Source of the DNA: Kordia algicida
GTDB taxonomy: Bacteria > Bacteroidota > Bacteroidia > Flavobacteriales > Flavobacteriaceae
Reading direction: 5' to 3' (one strand)
DNA: 64,000 nt
Assembly (NCBI RefSeq): GCF_051013375.1
Contig: NZ_CP142125.1
The translations under genes were made by a program, and so were the position numbers. Below are positions 35,086-43,833 of this stretch, piece after piece (position 1 is the stretch's first letter; the number at the start of each line of letters is the position of its first letter). The notes below the pieces were generated by a model, which was not told where the DNA came from, did not search any database, and worked only from the letters and a program-made list of their open reading frames with translations.

Positions 35086-35907
35086 CTAGTGCTCCAATGC
35101 ACGCGTTAGCACAGCTGCCAATTCATACTTTAGCTCGTCTGTGAAACCTGATAACCCTGGAATGTCATTGTATTCTACAATGTGAAGTTTTCCGTTTTCT
35201 TCTTCCAAAATATCAATGGCAATAATGTCTGCTTTAATCGCGTTTTGCAAGCGTTTTAAATCGTTTACCAAAGATTCTTCTGGGGCAAATTCTTCAAAAT
35301 CTGTTGTTTCAATATTTGCTTTCCAAAACTTTCCTTTTCGCGACATTGCCCAAACTTTATCATTGATAGCAATGTATCGAATATCGCGTACATATTTGAT
35401 GTAAGGTTCAATAGTTATGTAATATTCTGTCACAAATAATAAATCTTTGATGTCTTGCCATTTCTGTGCATCTTCTACCAACACTTTTCCGTAACCACCG
35501 TGGTAATTCCCAACTTTTACCACAAAAGGAAAGTCAATTTTAATGTTTTTTAAGTGTGTAGATTTTGTTACGACATTAAAATCGATGACAGGCAAACCCA
35601 AGCTTTTGATTGTTGCTAGCATGGACAAACGATCGTAACCAATTTTTAACGTTGCTGGCGAATTTACACAAGGAATTCCTGCCAATTCGATGAGGTTTAA
35701 CGCTGTTCGTTGAAGTTCTGTTGGTTTTATAGCGCCAACTCGCCACAAAATGGCATCAGGTTGCACCACGCTTTCCGCGTCAGCTACATGCAATTTTCCT
35801 GATTTGAGAATCCAAGAAGTGTGCTGAATCGATTTTTGTACTACGTTATACGCAGGCAAAATGTCTTTCCAATACTTTTCTCCGTTGACGACTAAGATCG
35901 TTTTCAT
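35086..35907 (-). CDS. RimK-type ATP-grasp protein
   Basis: 273 aa. Start MKTILVVNGEKYWK is preferred over the ATG eight codons earlier. ATP-grasp core: NSPATLKIGYDRL, PFVVKVGNYHGGYGKV (Lys and Gly loop), AIDILEEENGKLHIVEYNDIPG (metal-binding Glu/Asn). Ligates a carboxylate to an amine; substrate unknown. A second ATP-grasp, fused to a RimB domain, is 2.2 kb away. Confidence 0.82.
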   Translation of the reverse strand: MKTILVVNGEKYWKDILPAYNVVQKSIQHTSWILKSGKLHVADAESVVQPDAILWRVGAIKPTELQRTALNLIELAGIPCVNSPATLKIGYDRLSMLATIKSLGLPVIDFNVVTKSTHLKNIKIDFPFVVKVGNYHGGYGKVLVEDAQKWQDIKDLLFVTEYYITIEPYIKYVRDIRYIAINDKVWAMSRKGKFWKANIETTDFEEFAPEESLVNDLKRLQNAIKADIIAIDILEEENGKLHIVEYNDIPGLSGFTDELKYELAAVLTRALEH

Positions 35908-35949
35908 TATTTTGTTACTTATGTGTACCAAATTGGCACAGATTTATGC

Positions 35950-36315
35950 TTATTCAATTCTTCTTAGATATACTTTTCTACCTTTTTGCACTTCAAGACT
36001 AAAGGTTTTTGCATCAATCCAACTTACTTTAAAAGTTCCTTCTCCCGATAGATTTTGCTCAGATCCAATGGTTAATTCTTTCGTTTCAGTATTGTACGAC
36101 CAATTTCCTGTTCTGTTGGTAGTTTCTAGTGAATTTCCACCTTTTAGTGTGCCGCCTTTTATAAATTCCATCCAGCGTCCGCTCATTTCTCTTACTTCGC
36201 CACTACCATCTTCAAGTTTAAACAATTCCCACTTTCCTTCTACTGAATCGGTAGTTTGAAATGATAAAAAACTAAATATCGTTACGACTAAAAGTATTGC
36301 TTTGATGTGTTTCAT
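35950..36315 (-). CDS. exported lipocalin-like hypothetical protein
   Basis: 121 aa with a signal peptide (IKAILLVVTIFSFLSF). Mature part starts SVEGKWELFKLEDGSG and is beta-rich, like small lipocalin-like domains of Bacteroidota (VEGKWxL). Lies 42 bp after the ATP-grasp gene in the other direction of reading, same strand. Confidence 0.65.
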   Translation of the reverse strand: MKHIKAILLVVTIFSFLSFQTTDSVEGKWELFKLEDGSGEVREMSGRWMEFIKGGTLKGGNSLETTNRTGNWSYNTETKELTIGSEQNLSGEGTFKVSWIDAKTFSLEVQKGRKVYLRRIE

Positions 36316-36335
36316 TTTGTTGTTTTTTGTTTATC

Positions 36336-36372
36336 TGTTGTTTGTTGTTTGTTGTTTGTTGTTTGTTGTTTG
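36336..36372. repeat. heptamer tandem repeat (TGTTGTT)5
   Basis: Five copies of TGTTGTT plus TG, upstream of the minus-strand lipocalin-like gene. Same unit length as the array at 55-276 but different sequence. Confidence 0.85.
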
Positions 36373-36429
36373 AAACTATCTTTTTTATTCAAAATTCAAC
36401 ATTAATAATTTAAAATTAGGTGTTTATTC

Positions 36430-36900
36430 TTAATACCACATAAAACTATGTTTGCTGTCGAATTCTTTGTACGTTTCGGTTTCTTTCAATGTTTTGAATT
36501 CGGCTTCAGTTAAAAGCATTTCTTGTACAACATCGCCTTTTTGTATTTCTAAAAGTTTGATTTTCCCATCTTCAAAAGTTTCAGGATAGATATTTATTTC
36601 AATCCAACCAGAAAAGAAACTACATTTTTTTGTGTCTGGAAAAGAAATATCAAGCGTACTTTCTTCAATAAAGTCTCTCTTTTCTCGATCAAAACCTACA
36701 TATCTTTTTAAAGAAGTGATATATAAACTTCCTTTTGTTATGGTATATTCTGCAAAATAACCACGCCATAATGAAGTAGTTGCGCCTCTGCAATGCACCA
36801 AACGTTCAGGAAATTCTTCAAAATACGGACTTAATATATTTATACAGAGAAACGAACTATCATCTTTATAATGTATTATATCGCGTCTTTGTATTGTCAT
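36430..36900 (-). CDS. hypothetical protein, 156 aa
   Basis: Start MTIQRRDIIHYKDDSS is preferred over the ATG 13 codons earlier. Soluble, rich in aromatic residues and Glu. No family recognised. Confidence 0.6.
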   Translation of the reverse strand: MTIQRRDIIHYKDDSSFLCINILSPYFEEFPERLVHCRGATTSLWRGYFAEYTITKGSLYITSLKRYVGFDREKRDFIEESTLDISFPDTKKCSFFSGWIEINIYPETFEDGKIKLLEIQKGDVVQEMLLTEAEFKTLKETETYKEFDSKHSFMWY

Positions 36901-37157
36901 CGTAAAGTTATTCCAAAACTTATAAAAAGCTAAGATCAAACTTTTTGGTAAAATAATCCTGTTGAAATAGTCATTTCTTTATAAAATCACTCAAAAATTG
37001 TGTTTTTGGTTGTTTTTCAATGGTGATTGCTTTTTAAGATATTTCTGTCTGCAAACATAATTTAACAACCGTTAAGCATTTGTTAAGTAAGGTATTACCG
37101 TATTTCTTTTTTGCAAAAATCTACTAATTTACTACCATAATCTTAAAATTTATAATT

Positions 37158-37328
37158 ATGAAAAAAAGAAGTTTACAAACGTTAAAATTAAATAAAGAGC
37201 GTATATCTGATTTACACGGCAACGCACTGAAAGGTGGAGAAACCCGTTTTTCCTGTGGTGTAAAATGTCCTTTTGGACCAATATCTGATTCTATGGATAA
37301 TGACTGTGATACAGGTTGTTGCGGATAA
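37158..37328 (+). CDS. class I lanthipeptide-type precursor peptide 5 (56 aa)
   Basis: Leader MKKRSLQTLKLNKERISDLH, then ALKGG at residues 23-27 and a 29-aa core with five Cys (FSCGVKC, NDCDTGCCG). Acidic, ending in vicinal Cys. Surrounded by minus-strand genes, with its own terminator. Confidence 0.8.
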   Translation: MKKRSLQTLKLNKERISDLHGNALKGGETRFSCGVKCPFGPISDSMDNDCDTGCCG

Positions 37329-37337
37329 AAAAGAACG

Positions 37338-37404
37338 AAGAAGCTATCTAAAATCAGAATTATAATCAACTGATACAATTTATCTTTTTAGATAGCTTCT
37401 TTTT
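37338..37404 (+). terminator. terminator of precursor 5
   Basis: Long stem AGAAGCTATCTAAAA / TTTTAGATAGCTTCT with a loop of about 30 nt, then T run. Confidence 0.8.
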
Positions 37405-37411
37405 ATACTAT

Positions 37412-38011
37412 TTATTGCTGTTGATAATACTTTTCGGATTCTTCGTCTGCCTTTTTGATTAATTCAGGATTTTCTGGATCTTTCATCAATGCTTTTTCAG
37501 CTTCAATATATGATTCAGGACAACCATGGCATTTCAACTCAAACAGTGTTTCCGTTGGTGTAAACCGTAGCAAAAATCCAATAAAACTAATAATACCGAC
37601 ACGAATTATCATGCGTTTGTAAAACGAAGCATCGTTTTTGGTAGTTCCTATTTTTATGATGGAAATCAACAATACAATTCCCGCCATTACCAAGCCATTA
37701 GTGAGATTGACATATCCGAACGGCCATCTTAGAAAGACAAATAATATTCCAACAACTAGCGTCATTAAAGCAAATCCTGCTCCAATACTTCCTATAATTC
37801 TCATAGTAGAAACACCTTTGTACGCTTCCTTTTTTCCTAAGTTTTTTAATGGAATTTTGTTAAACAATGCAAACCCAAAAACGGAATGAAGCAATATTAG
37901 GATTAATACTGAAAGTGTCAGTAACAATGCTCCTAAAGGAAGTAAAAAGAGTAACATTAACATCATGATGCTACTAATAATTACTCCAAGTATTTTTTCA
38001 AGTTTTACCAT
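37412..38011 (-). CDS. membrane protein, 199 aa
   Basis: Five hydrophobic segments: two near the N-terminus, three between residues 75 and 150, followed by a soluble tail with CHGCPE and a charged end. Family not recognised; the RWPFGY sequence also occurs in gliding-associated membrane proteins, but similarity is too short to assign. Confidence 0.65.
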   Translation of the reverse strand: MVKLEKILGVIISSIMMLMLLFLLPLGALLLTLSVLILILLHSVFGFALFNKIPLKNLGKKEAYKGVSTMRIIGSIGAGFALMTLVVGILFVFLRWPFGYVNLTNGLVMAGIVLLISIIKIGTTKNDASFYKRMIIRVGIISFIGFLLRFTPTETLFELKCHGCPESYIEAEKALMKDPENPELIKKADEESEKYYQQQ

Positions 38012-38087
38012 AAGTTTTGGTTGTTTTAGTGTGAAGACAAATATATCAGAAATTACAAAACTTCATAATTCAAAATAGTGACAAACT

Positions 38088-38114
38088 AAAAAAGCGAGCT
38101 AATTTGCCCGCTTT
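38088..38114 (-). terminator. terminator of the RimB-RimK fusion gene
   Basis: Minus-strand stem AAAGCGGGC / GCTCGCTTT with AAATTA loop (one mismatch) and a T run. Confidence 0.78.
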
Positions 38115-38140
38115 GTATGTTATTTTTTAATTCAAATTTG

Positions 38141-39520
38141 CTAATTACGCTTAAATTTCAACTTTTTTTCAATAGCTTCAATCATAATGTTGGCAATGTC
38201 TAAGCCTGTTGCGCCTTCAATTCCTTCCAAGCCTGGAGAAGAATTCACTTCAAGCAACAACGGACCTTTGTTTGAACGAATGATATCAACGCCAGCCACA
38301 GGCAAATCCAATATTTTGGCAGCTTTGATGGCGAGTTTGCGTTCTTCCGAAGTAATTTTAATTTTTGAAGCTTTTCCACCTTGATGAATGTTTGCTCTAA
38401 ATTCTCCTTTTGCTGCTTGTCGTTGCATGGAAGCCACTACTTTTCCGTTCACTACAAAACAACGAATATCTTGTCCGTTGGCTTCTTTAATGAACTCTTG
38501 CACCAATATGTTCGTTTTTACACTTTTAAAAGCATTGATTACACTTTCTGCTGCCTTTGTCGTTTCTGCCAAAACCACACCTTTTCCTTGCGTACTTTCG
38601 AGTAATTTGATAATGAGTGGCGCTCCATTGACCATTTTTATCAAATCTTTTGTATCTAATGGCGAATTTGCAAATCCTGTGATGGGAATACGCAAATCGT
38701 GTTTTGCAAATAATTGTGTGGCAAGCAATTTATCTCTCGATTGTGTGATCGCTTCCGCAGAATTTAAACAGTACGCGCCCATGGCATCAAATTGACGGAT
38801 TAAAGCGCAAGCATAAAAGGTAACTGATGGTTTGATTCTAGGAACAATCGCGTCAAAAATACCTACAATATTTCCACCGCGATAACGAATTTGTGGTTCT
38901 TTGGCATCAAATTTCATATAGGCTTGCTCCACATTCAAAAAGACCATTTCGTGTCCTCTAGCAATTCCTGCTTCCATGATTCGTTTATTGCTAAACAAGT
39001 TGGGATTGCTCGCCAAAACAGCAATTTTTAAGCCTGATTTTTCCTTGATTAAATGTTTGTATTTTTCTTGAATATCAGTGACCGAAAAATTTTGCTCCAT
39101 GAGCGCTTTTGAAGGATTTATCACATAACGATTCATCAATGCTTCACGCCCTAATAGCATTCTAAACTCCATTGCATCACGATTGGCAAGTGTGAGTTCA
39201 ATTTCAAAAGTATCTTCTCCAATGGTTACAGGCGTTTTGATGACAAAGCGTTCTTCAGAAATTCCACTAGAACTTTTTACCATACGTTTGTCAAAAATCT
39301 TAGCTTCACATTTTACAACGATGCTACGATTTTCTTGAATCGGATTTACTTCAAAAGAAATCCATTCTTCATTACCTTTCTGAATTAACTTGATGTTGTT
39401 TGCCTGAATTGAAGATGTTTTAGCACCAGAATCTACACGTGCTTTTACCGCAGGAATTTTTAATGCATTGAATGCACACCATTCTTCACTTCCTATTATT
39501 TTTAATGTTGTTTCGTTCAC
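38141..39520 (-). CDS. rimK: RimB-like zinc/aspartic protease fused to RimK-type ATP-grasp ligase
   Basis: 459 aa. Residues 1-155 form the retropepsin-like ATP-dependent zinc protease/RimB domain, with VDSGAKTSSI (Asp30) and LLGREAL. Residues about 165-459 are a full RimK: SRDKLLATQLFA, PLIIKLLESTQGKGVVLAE (ATP loop), QEFIKEANGQDIRCFVV, and LLEVNSSPGLEGIE (metal ligands). In proteobacteria RimK adds Glu to ribosomal protein S6 and RimB is a separate protein trimming it; here both activities would be in one chain. Downstream of a 103-aa conserved gene. Confidence 0.88.
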   Translation of the reverse strand: MNETTLKIIGSEEWCAFNALKIPAVKARVDSGAKTSSIQANNIKLIQKGNEEWISFEVNPIQENRSIVVKCEAKIFDKRMVKSSSGISEERFVIKTPVTIGEDTFEIELTLANRDAMEFRMLLGREALMNRYVINPSKALMEQNFSVTDIQEKYKHLIKEKSGLKIAVLASNPNLFSNKRIMEAGIARGHEMVFLNVEQAYMKFDAKEPQIRYRGGNIVGIFDAIVPRIKPSVTFYACALIRQFDAMGAYCLNSAEAITQSRDKLLATQLFAKHDLRIPITGFANSPLDTKDLIKMVNGAPLIIKLLESTQGKGVVLAETTKAAESVINAFKSVKTNILVQEFIKEANGQDIRCFVVNGKVVASMQRQAAKGEFRANIHQGGKASKIKITSEERKLAIKAAKILDLPVAGVDIIRSNKGPLLLEVNSSPGLEGIEGATGLDIANIMIEAIEKKLKFKRN

Positions 39521-39559
39521 TGATTTTATAGAATAAATTTGTTGTTAATAGTTGTTTTT

Positions 39560-39871
39560 TTAATAATCTTCATCTAACTGACTTGGCGGTTGTACTGCAT
39601 TCGGATCGTTATCATCGAAGTCTTCATAATCATCTTCGTCGTAATTTTCCATTGTTAATTCAAGCTTTACACTAACTTTCACTAAGTATTTGGTATCGCC
39701 CGAGATGACCTCTACAGCTTCTACAGATTCGCCTTTGGCATTTTTAAACCTTACGATGTGCTCTGTGTCATAACCAAAAGGATATTTTTCTACTAAGAGT
39801 CCTAAAATTTCTGGAGTCAATTTTTTAAAGTCAACAATAACGCGTTTTAAATTGTTTACTACGGGTTTCAT
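39560..39871 (-). CDS. conserved hypothetical protein, 103 aa
   Basis: Compact N-terminal domain (LTPEILGLLVEKYPFGYD) followed by a very acidic tail DEDDYEDFDDND. Lies 39 bp upstream of the RimB-RimK gene on the same strand and is probably co-transcribed; an acidic tail would suit a poly-Glu-related partner, but this is inference. Confidence 0.7.
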   Translation of the reverse strand: MKPVVNNLKRVIVDFKKLTPEILGLLVEKYPFGYDTEHIVRFKNAKGESVEAVEVISGDTKYLVKVSVKLELTMENYDEDDYEDFDDNDPNAVQPPSQLDEDY

Positions 39872-39980
39872 AGTTTTTATTTTTAAGTTGATTTATTAAA
39901 CTGGTATCTTTTACTGTGTATTAACAGTTTATGTTATAAATATGTAATAAGTGAGTATTGTCAAAAATGGTATCAAAGTA

Positions 39981-40068
39981 CGTTTATATAAACGCCTGAA
40001 TATATGTGCAATTTCAGAAGTCAGCCTGAAAATTTGGTGTCTTATTCGTAAGACTACTTTCGGAGTAG
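39981..40068. ncRNA. candidate structured RNA or 5' leader
   Basis: Four consecutive hairpins in about 90 bp: CGTTTAT/ATAAACG (39981-39994), CAATTTCAG/CTGAAAATTTG (40009-40036), GTCTTA-TTCG-TAAGAC (40039-40054) and CTACT-TTCGG-AGTAG (40054-40068). The UUCG-type loops favour a plus-strand transcript, but it could also be the leader of the minus-strand 103-aa gene. The rest of the gap 39872-40348 is AT-rich. Family not recognised. Confidence 0.4.
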
Positions 40069-40348
40069 ACTTCTTTATTCTCCTGAGCCCAAATCTGAAA
40101 AAAAGATTCATTTATATAGGCAATGCGTTCTTTTTATGAACTCATTTACAGAGCAAACATAGTAAAAAAATGTGTTGAAAAAACTTTTTTATATTTTTTT
40201 AATACTTTTCATTTAAAAATACGTTAATCCACTAAAAATCAGTTAATTAAAAATTAACAAACAGATAATCAAAATTTAAAAATTACTTAAAAAACAATCT
40301 TTAGACATTTGTTTATCACAAGAAAAATTAATTTTTTACTTTTACTTC

Positions 40349-40609
40349 ATGCAGTATTATTTTAAATATATTCTTGTATTCTTAAAGGCATTAGTTATTT
40401 CCGCTCTTTTTGGTGCTTCTTGGGTATTTACATTCTTAAATTTTGATGCATATGCTAATCTATACATGAAAAGTTACCGAAGTGATTTCTTTTTTGATAT
40501 TGCACTTTTCTTTCTAAGCGGACTTTTTGGAGCGTTGCTATTTTTTATTTTGATCCGATTCTTAGACAAATTAAAAGGCATCATCTTTCAACAGCAAAAA
40601 ACTAAGTAA
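40349..40609 (+). CDS. small membrane protein, 86 aa
   Basis: Two hydrophobic segments (LVISALFGASWVFTFL, ALFFLSGLFGALLFFILI) with a basic, Lys-rich C-terminus. Hypothetical. Confidence 0.6.
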   Translation: MQYYFKYILVFLKALVISALFGASWVFTFLNFDAYANLYMKSYRSDFFFDIALFFLSGLFGALLFFILIRFLDKLKGIIFQQQKTK

Positions 40610-40739
40610 TTGTAGTGTTTCTTTAGGTTATTTCACTTACAACCCTTAGTCGCAATTTATAAATAATAACTACTCATTTTTCTTAGAAACAGCTTTTTTT
40701 CTTAAATTGAATTCATAAATTTAACTAAAATTCACAACC

Positions 40740-40919
40740 ATGAAAAAAAAGCACTTAAAAAATCTGAACTTAAACAAAAAATCAATCTCTGCATTAAAAG
40801 GTGGTAAAGAAGCTCCAATTAAAGTTTCTGTATTAAATATTTGTAATACAGGATGTGATTCGCCAGTACATACTTGTGGAATTATCAATTGTATGTCTAA
40901 TGATTGCTCTCCGTTCTAG
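40740..40919 (+). CDS. class I lanthipeptide-type precursor peptide 6 (59 aa)
   Basis: Leader MKKKHLKNLNLNKKSISALK followed directly by GG (residues 21-22), the shortest leader of the set. Core has five Cys (NICNTGC, HTCG, NCMSNDC). Own terminator. Confidence 0.82.
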   Translation: MKKKHLKNLNLNKKSISALKGGKEAPIKVSVLNICNTGCDSPVHTCGIINCMSNDCSPF

Positions 40920-40943
40920 AAAAAACCGCGAGAGATTGTAAGA

Positions 40944-40981
40944 GAAATGAGTCGTTATTTATAAATAGCGACTCATTTTTG
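40944..40981 (+). terminator. terminator of precursor 6
   Basis: AAATGAGTCG..TATTTATAAATA..CGACTCATTT near-perfect palindrome with T run. Confidence 0.9.
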
Positions 40982-41041
40982 TTTTAAGATGTTTTTTCTC
41001 TTGTTATCTTTAATATTATTAATCAACATAAATTTTTAATC

Positions 41042-41254
41042 ATGAAAAAAAGAAAATTAACCTCACTAAGTCTTAAAAAGAAAACCGTTTCTTCTTTAAA
41101 TCAAACCATTGTCGGTGGATCTGATAAAACAGACTTTTTTACACAAACCTGTGCTAGACCTATCGGAAACTGTACGATAGCACTTACAGTTCAGCCTGCT
41201 GTGTGCAACATTTATTCACAATTATACAGATGTAATTCGTTAGTTAAGTGTTAA
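41042..41254 (+). CDS. class I lanthipeptide-type precursor peptide 7 (70 aa)
   Basis: Leader MKKRKLTSLSLKKKTVSSLN, then TIVGG at residues 22-26. The core has five Cys and many Thr/Ser (TQTCARP, NCTIALT, VCNIYS, RCNSLVKC). It lies between precursor 6 and the carotenoid regulator, both on the plus strand but each with its own terminator. Confidence 0.82.
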   Translation: MKKRKLTSLSLKKKTVSSLNQTIVGGSDKTDFFTQTCARPIGNCTIALTVQPAVCNIYSQLYRCNSLVKC

Positions 41255-41276
41255 ATAAAACATTGCAATTCTTTGG

Positions 41277-41310
41277 AAAGCTATCAGCAATGGTAGCTTT
41301 TCTTTATTTT
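41277..41310 (+). terminator. terminator of precursor 7
   Basis: AAAGCTA / TAGCTTT stem with TCAGCAATGG loop, then T-rich tail. Confidence 0.8.
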
Positions 41311-41344
41311 TAACGATTCTTATTAGCAGAAAAATGAAAATACA

Positions 41345-41376
41345 TTGAGTTAAGTAGATAAAAAATGTTATTTTTG
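41345..41376 (+). promoter_or_regulatory. promoter of carH-like gene
   Basis: TTG 41345-41347, 21-nt spacer, TATTTTTG 41369-41376; ATG is 30 nt downstream. Confidence 0.75.
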
Positions 41377-41405
41377 TTTATTGTCTAGAGAAAAAGATTA
41401 AACAG

Positions 41406-42302
41406 ATGGAATGTGTAAAGACGAAATTTAGTATTAAAGATTTAGAAAATCTGTCAGGAGTCAAAGCGCACACAATACGCATATGGGAAAAAAGATATAA
41501 TTTACTAGCGCCAGACAGAACTAACACAAATATAAGAACTTACGATATAAAAAGCTTACAAAAGCTACTCAATATAACCTTACTTTATAAGAATGGTTAT
41601 AAAATTTCTAAGATTGCTGAAATACCTGAAGACAAAATTCACATCTTAGTTCGTGAGATTGCAACTGAAAAAAATATTCACAACCAAGCATTGAATTCTT
41701 TCAAACTCTCAATGCTGAATTTTGATTACAGTTTATTTTACAATACTTACAACAAATTACTTGCGGAAAAATCTTTTCGTGAAATTTTCTATGATACGTT
41801 TATTCCACTCTTAAATGAATTAGGAGTTTTATGGCATACGCAAACGATAAATCCTGCGCATGAGCATTTTATCTCTAGTTTAGTGAAGCAAAAAATCATT
41901 TTAAACACCGAACGTATTCAGTCATTAGAAAAACCAAATAAAACAAAAACCTTTGTTTTGTTCTTACCCGAAAATGAAATTCACGAAATTGGATTGCTGT
42001 ATTTAAATTACGAATTACAGTTAAAAGGATATCATACTATTTATCTTGGGCAAACAATTCCAATTGATAGTTTGACAAATATCAATAACTTTTTTCCAGA
42101 ATTGCATTTTATTTCTTACTTTACAGTCACACCACCAGAAGATAAAATAGAAGATTATCTTCAGGAATTTAGTGATAAAGTAGGCTTCGATAACAACTAT
42201 TTATGGCTTTTAGGATATCAAGCTAGACATGTAAAAAACAAGAAAAACCATAAAAATCTTCGTGTTTTTAAGTCTATAATTGAATTAGTTGAAGAAATCT
42301 AA
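41406..42302 (+). CDS. CarH-like MerR-family B12-dependent photoreceptor repressor
   Basis: 298 aa. N-terminal MerR winged helix (FSIKDLENLSGVKAHTIRIW by key residues, IRTYDIKSLQKLL), then a four-helix cobalamin cap and a Rossmann B12-binding domain. Residues equivalent to those of Thermus CarH are present: Trp143-His144, Glu153-His154 (the Wx9EH signature) and lower-ligand His193 in EIHEIG. In CarH, adenosylcobalamin holds a DNA-bound tetramer in the dark and light breaks it. It sits 46 bp ahead of crtI, so it probably represses crtI-crtB-crtZ in the dark. Gene name left blank because it rests on motif reading. Confidence 0.88.
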   Translation: MECVKTKFSIKDLENLSGVKAHTIRIWEKRYNLLAPDRTNTNIRTYDIKSLQKLLNITLLYKNGYKISKIAEIPEDKIHILVREIATEKNIHNQALNSFKLSMLNFDYSLFYNTYNKLLAEKSFREIFYDTFIPLLNELGVLWHTQTINPAHEHFISSLVKQKIILNTERIQSLEKPNKTKTFVLFLPENEIHEIGLLYLNYELQLKGYHTIYLGQTIPIDSLTNINNFFPELHFISYFTVTPPEDKIEDYLQEFSDKVGFDNNYLWLLGYQARHVKNKKNHKNLRVFKSIIELVEEI

Positions 42303-42320
42303 GATTCGATTTTATTTTTG
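42289..42320 (+). promoter_or_regulatory. promoter of crtI, overlapping the end of the carH-like gene
   Basis: TTG 42289-42291 inside the last codons of the regulator gene, 21-nt spacer, TATTTTTG 42313-42320, ATG at 42349. A second box TACATTTG (42334-42341) lacks a proper -33. The likely site of CarH-type control. Confidence 0.7.
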
Positions 42321-42348
42321 TTTAACTTTTCACTACATTTGTTAAACA

Positions 42349-43833
42349 ATGAAATTAAAAACTATAATTATAGGTTCTGGATTTTCATCCTTATCAGCTT
42401 CTTGTTATTTAGCACAAGCGGGTTACGACGTAACTATTCTTGAAAAAAATTCCACCGTTGGCGGGAGAGCCAGACAATTAAAAAGAGACGGTTTTACCTT
42501 CGATTTAGGTCCGTCATGGTATTGGATGCCAGATGTATTTGAACGTTTTTTTAGCGACTTCAACACCAAACCTTCCGATTTTTATCATTTAGAAAAATTA
42601 AATCCAGCGTACGAAGTATATTTCGGAAAAGATGATTCTATTCGTATAGAAGATACATTGGAAAAAATTTGTACCGCATTTGAAGAAGAAGAAAAAGGAA
42701 GCAGTATTAAACTCAGAAAGTTTATTGCCAATGCAGAAGATAATTACAATGTGGCTATCAAAGATTTGGTATACAAACCTGGAGTTTCTCCTTTGGAATT
42801 AGTCAATGCGAAAACCATTAAAAAAATTGGTCAGTTTTTTAGCAACATCAAACGCGATGTGCGAAAAGAATTTAAAAACGACCGGTTGATTAAAATATTA
42901 GAATTCCCTGTACTATTTTTAGGAGCAAAACCTAGCGATACTCCTTCTTTTTATAGCTTCATGAATTATGCCGATTTCGGATTGGGAACTTGGCATCCCG
43001 ATGGAGGAATGTATAGCATTATTCAAGGAATGGAAACCTTAGCAAAACGATTAGGCGTAACCATTAAAACGAATGAAAATGTTCAAAAAATAGACGTTCA
43101 AGGGAAAACAGCGACCAAAGTTATTACTGAAACGAACGAATATGAAGCTGATATTGTGCTTTCTGGAGCAGATTACCATCATTCCGAAACTTTGCTAGAT
43201 CCAAAATACCGCCAATACTCTGAAAATTATTGGGAAAAGAAAACATTTGCGCCTTCTTCCCTACTTTTTTATGTTGGTTTTGATAAGAAGATTGAAAACG
43301 TATCGCATCACACATTATTTTTTGATGTCGATTTTGATGTACACGCGCACGAAATATATGACGAAGCTTCTTGGCCAAAAGAACCGTTATTTTATGCCAA
43401 CTTTCCTTCCATGACCGATCCTGCGGCAGCACCCGAAGGAAAAGAAGGCGGCTTCTTCTTGATTCCAATTGCTCCTGGTTTGGAAGACACGCCAGCACTC
43501 CGTGAGCAATATTTTGACATCATTATGGACAGATTTCAGGAAATAACACAGCAAAATATCACAAATCATATTATCTTTAAAGAGTCTTTTTGTGTAAATG
43601 ACTTTATAAAAGAATATAATTCTTATAAAGGAAATGCTTATGGAATGGCAAATACGCTACTTCAAACTGCATTTTTAAGACCCAATTTGAAAAGTAAAAA
43701 GGTGTCAAACTTATATTTTACAGGACAATTGACAGTTCCCGGACCTGGAGTTCCTCCAGCATTGATTTCTGGGAAATTAGTAGCCGAATTAATCACCAAA
43801 CACCAACCGAACACACATGAAAGCACTATTTGA
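42349..43833 (+). CDS. crtI: phytoene desaturase (CrtI family)
   Basis: 494-aa FAD-dependent desaturase converting phytoene to lycopene. N-terminal dinucleotide fold (IIGSGFSSLSASCYLAQAGYDVTILEK by key residues GSGFSSLSA), GGRARQLKRDGFTFDLGPSWYW, and the C-terminal bacterial CrtI signature LYFTGQLTVPGPGVPPALISGK in key residues (TVPGPGVPP). Full length. Its end overlaps crtB by 17 bp. Confidence 0.95.
   Translation: MKLKTIIIGSGFSSLSASCYLAQAGYDVTILEKNSTVGGRARQLKRDGFTFDLGPSWYWMPDVFERFFSDFNTKPSDFYHLEKLNPAYEVYFGKDDSIRIEDTLEKICTAFEEEEKGSSIKLRKFIANAEDNYNVAIKDLVYKPGVSPLELVNAKTIKKIGQFFSNIKRDVRKEFKNDRLIKILEFPVLFLGAKPSDTPSFYSFMNYADFGLGTWHPDGGMYSIIQGMETLAKRLGVTIKTNENVQKIDVQGKTATKVITETNEYEADIVLSGADYHHSETLLDPKYRQYSENYWEKKTFAPSSLLFYVGFDKKIENVSHHTLFFDVDFDVHAHEIYDEASWPKEPLFYANFPSMTDPAAAPEGKEGGFFLIPIAPGLEDTPALREQYFDIIMDRFQEITQQNITNHIIFKESFCVNDFIKEYNSYKGNAYGMANTLLQTAFLRPNLKSKKVSNLYFTGQLTVPGPGVPPALISGKLVAELITKHQPNTHESTI

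Noticed and set aside
39929..40139. Two overlapping 60-62 codon ORFs on opposite strands
   Set aside because: Both cover the hairpin cluster, have odd basic composition and overlap completely; structure explains the region better than coding.
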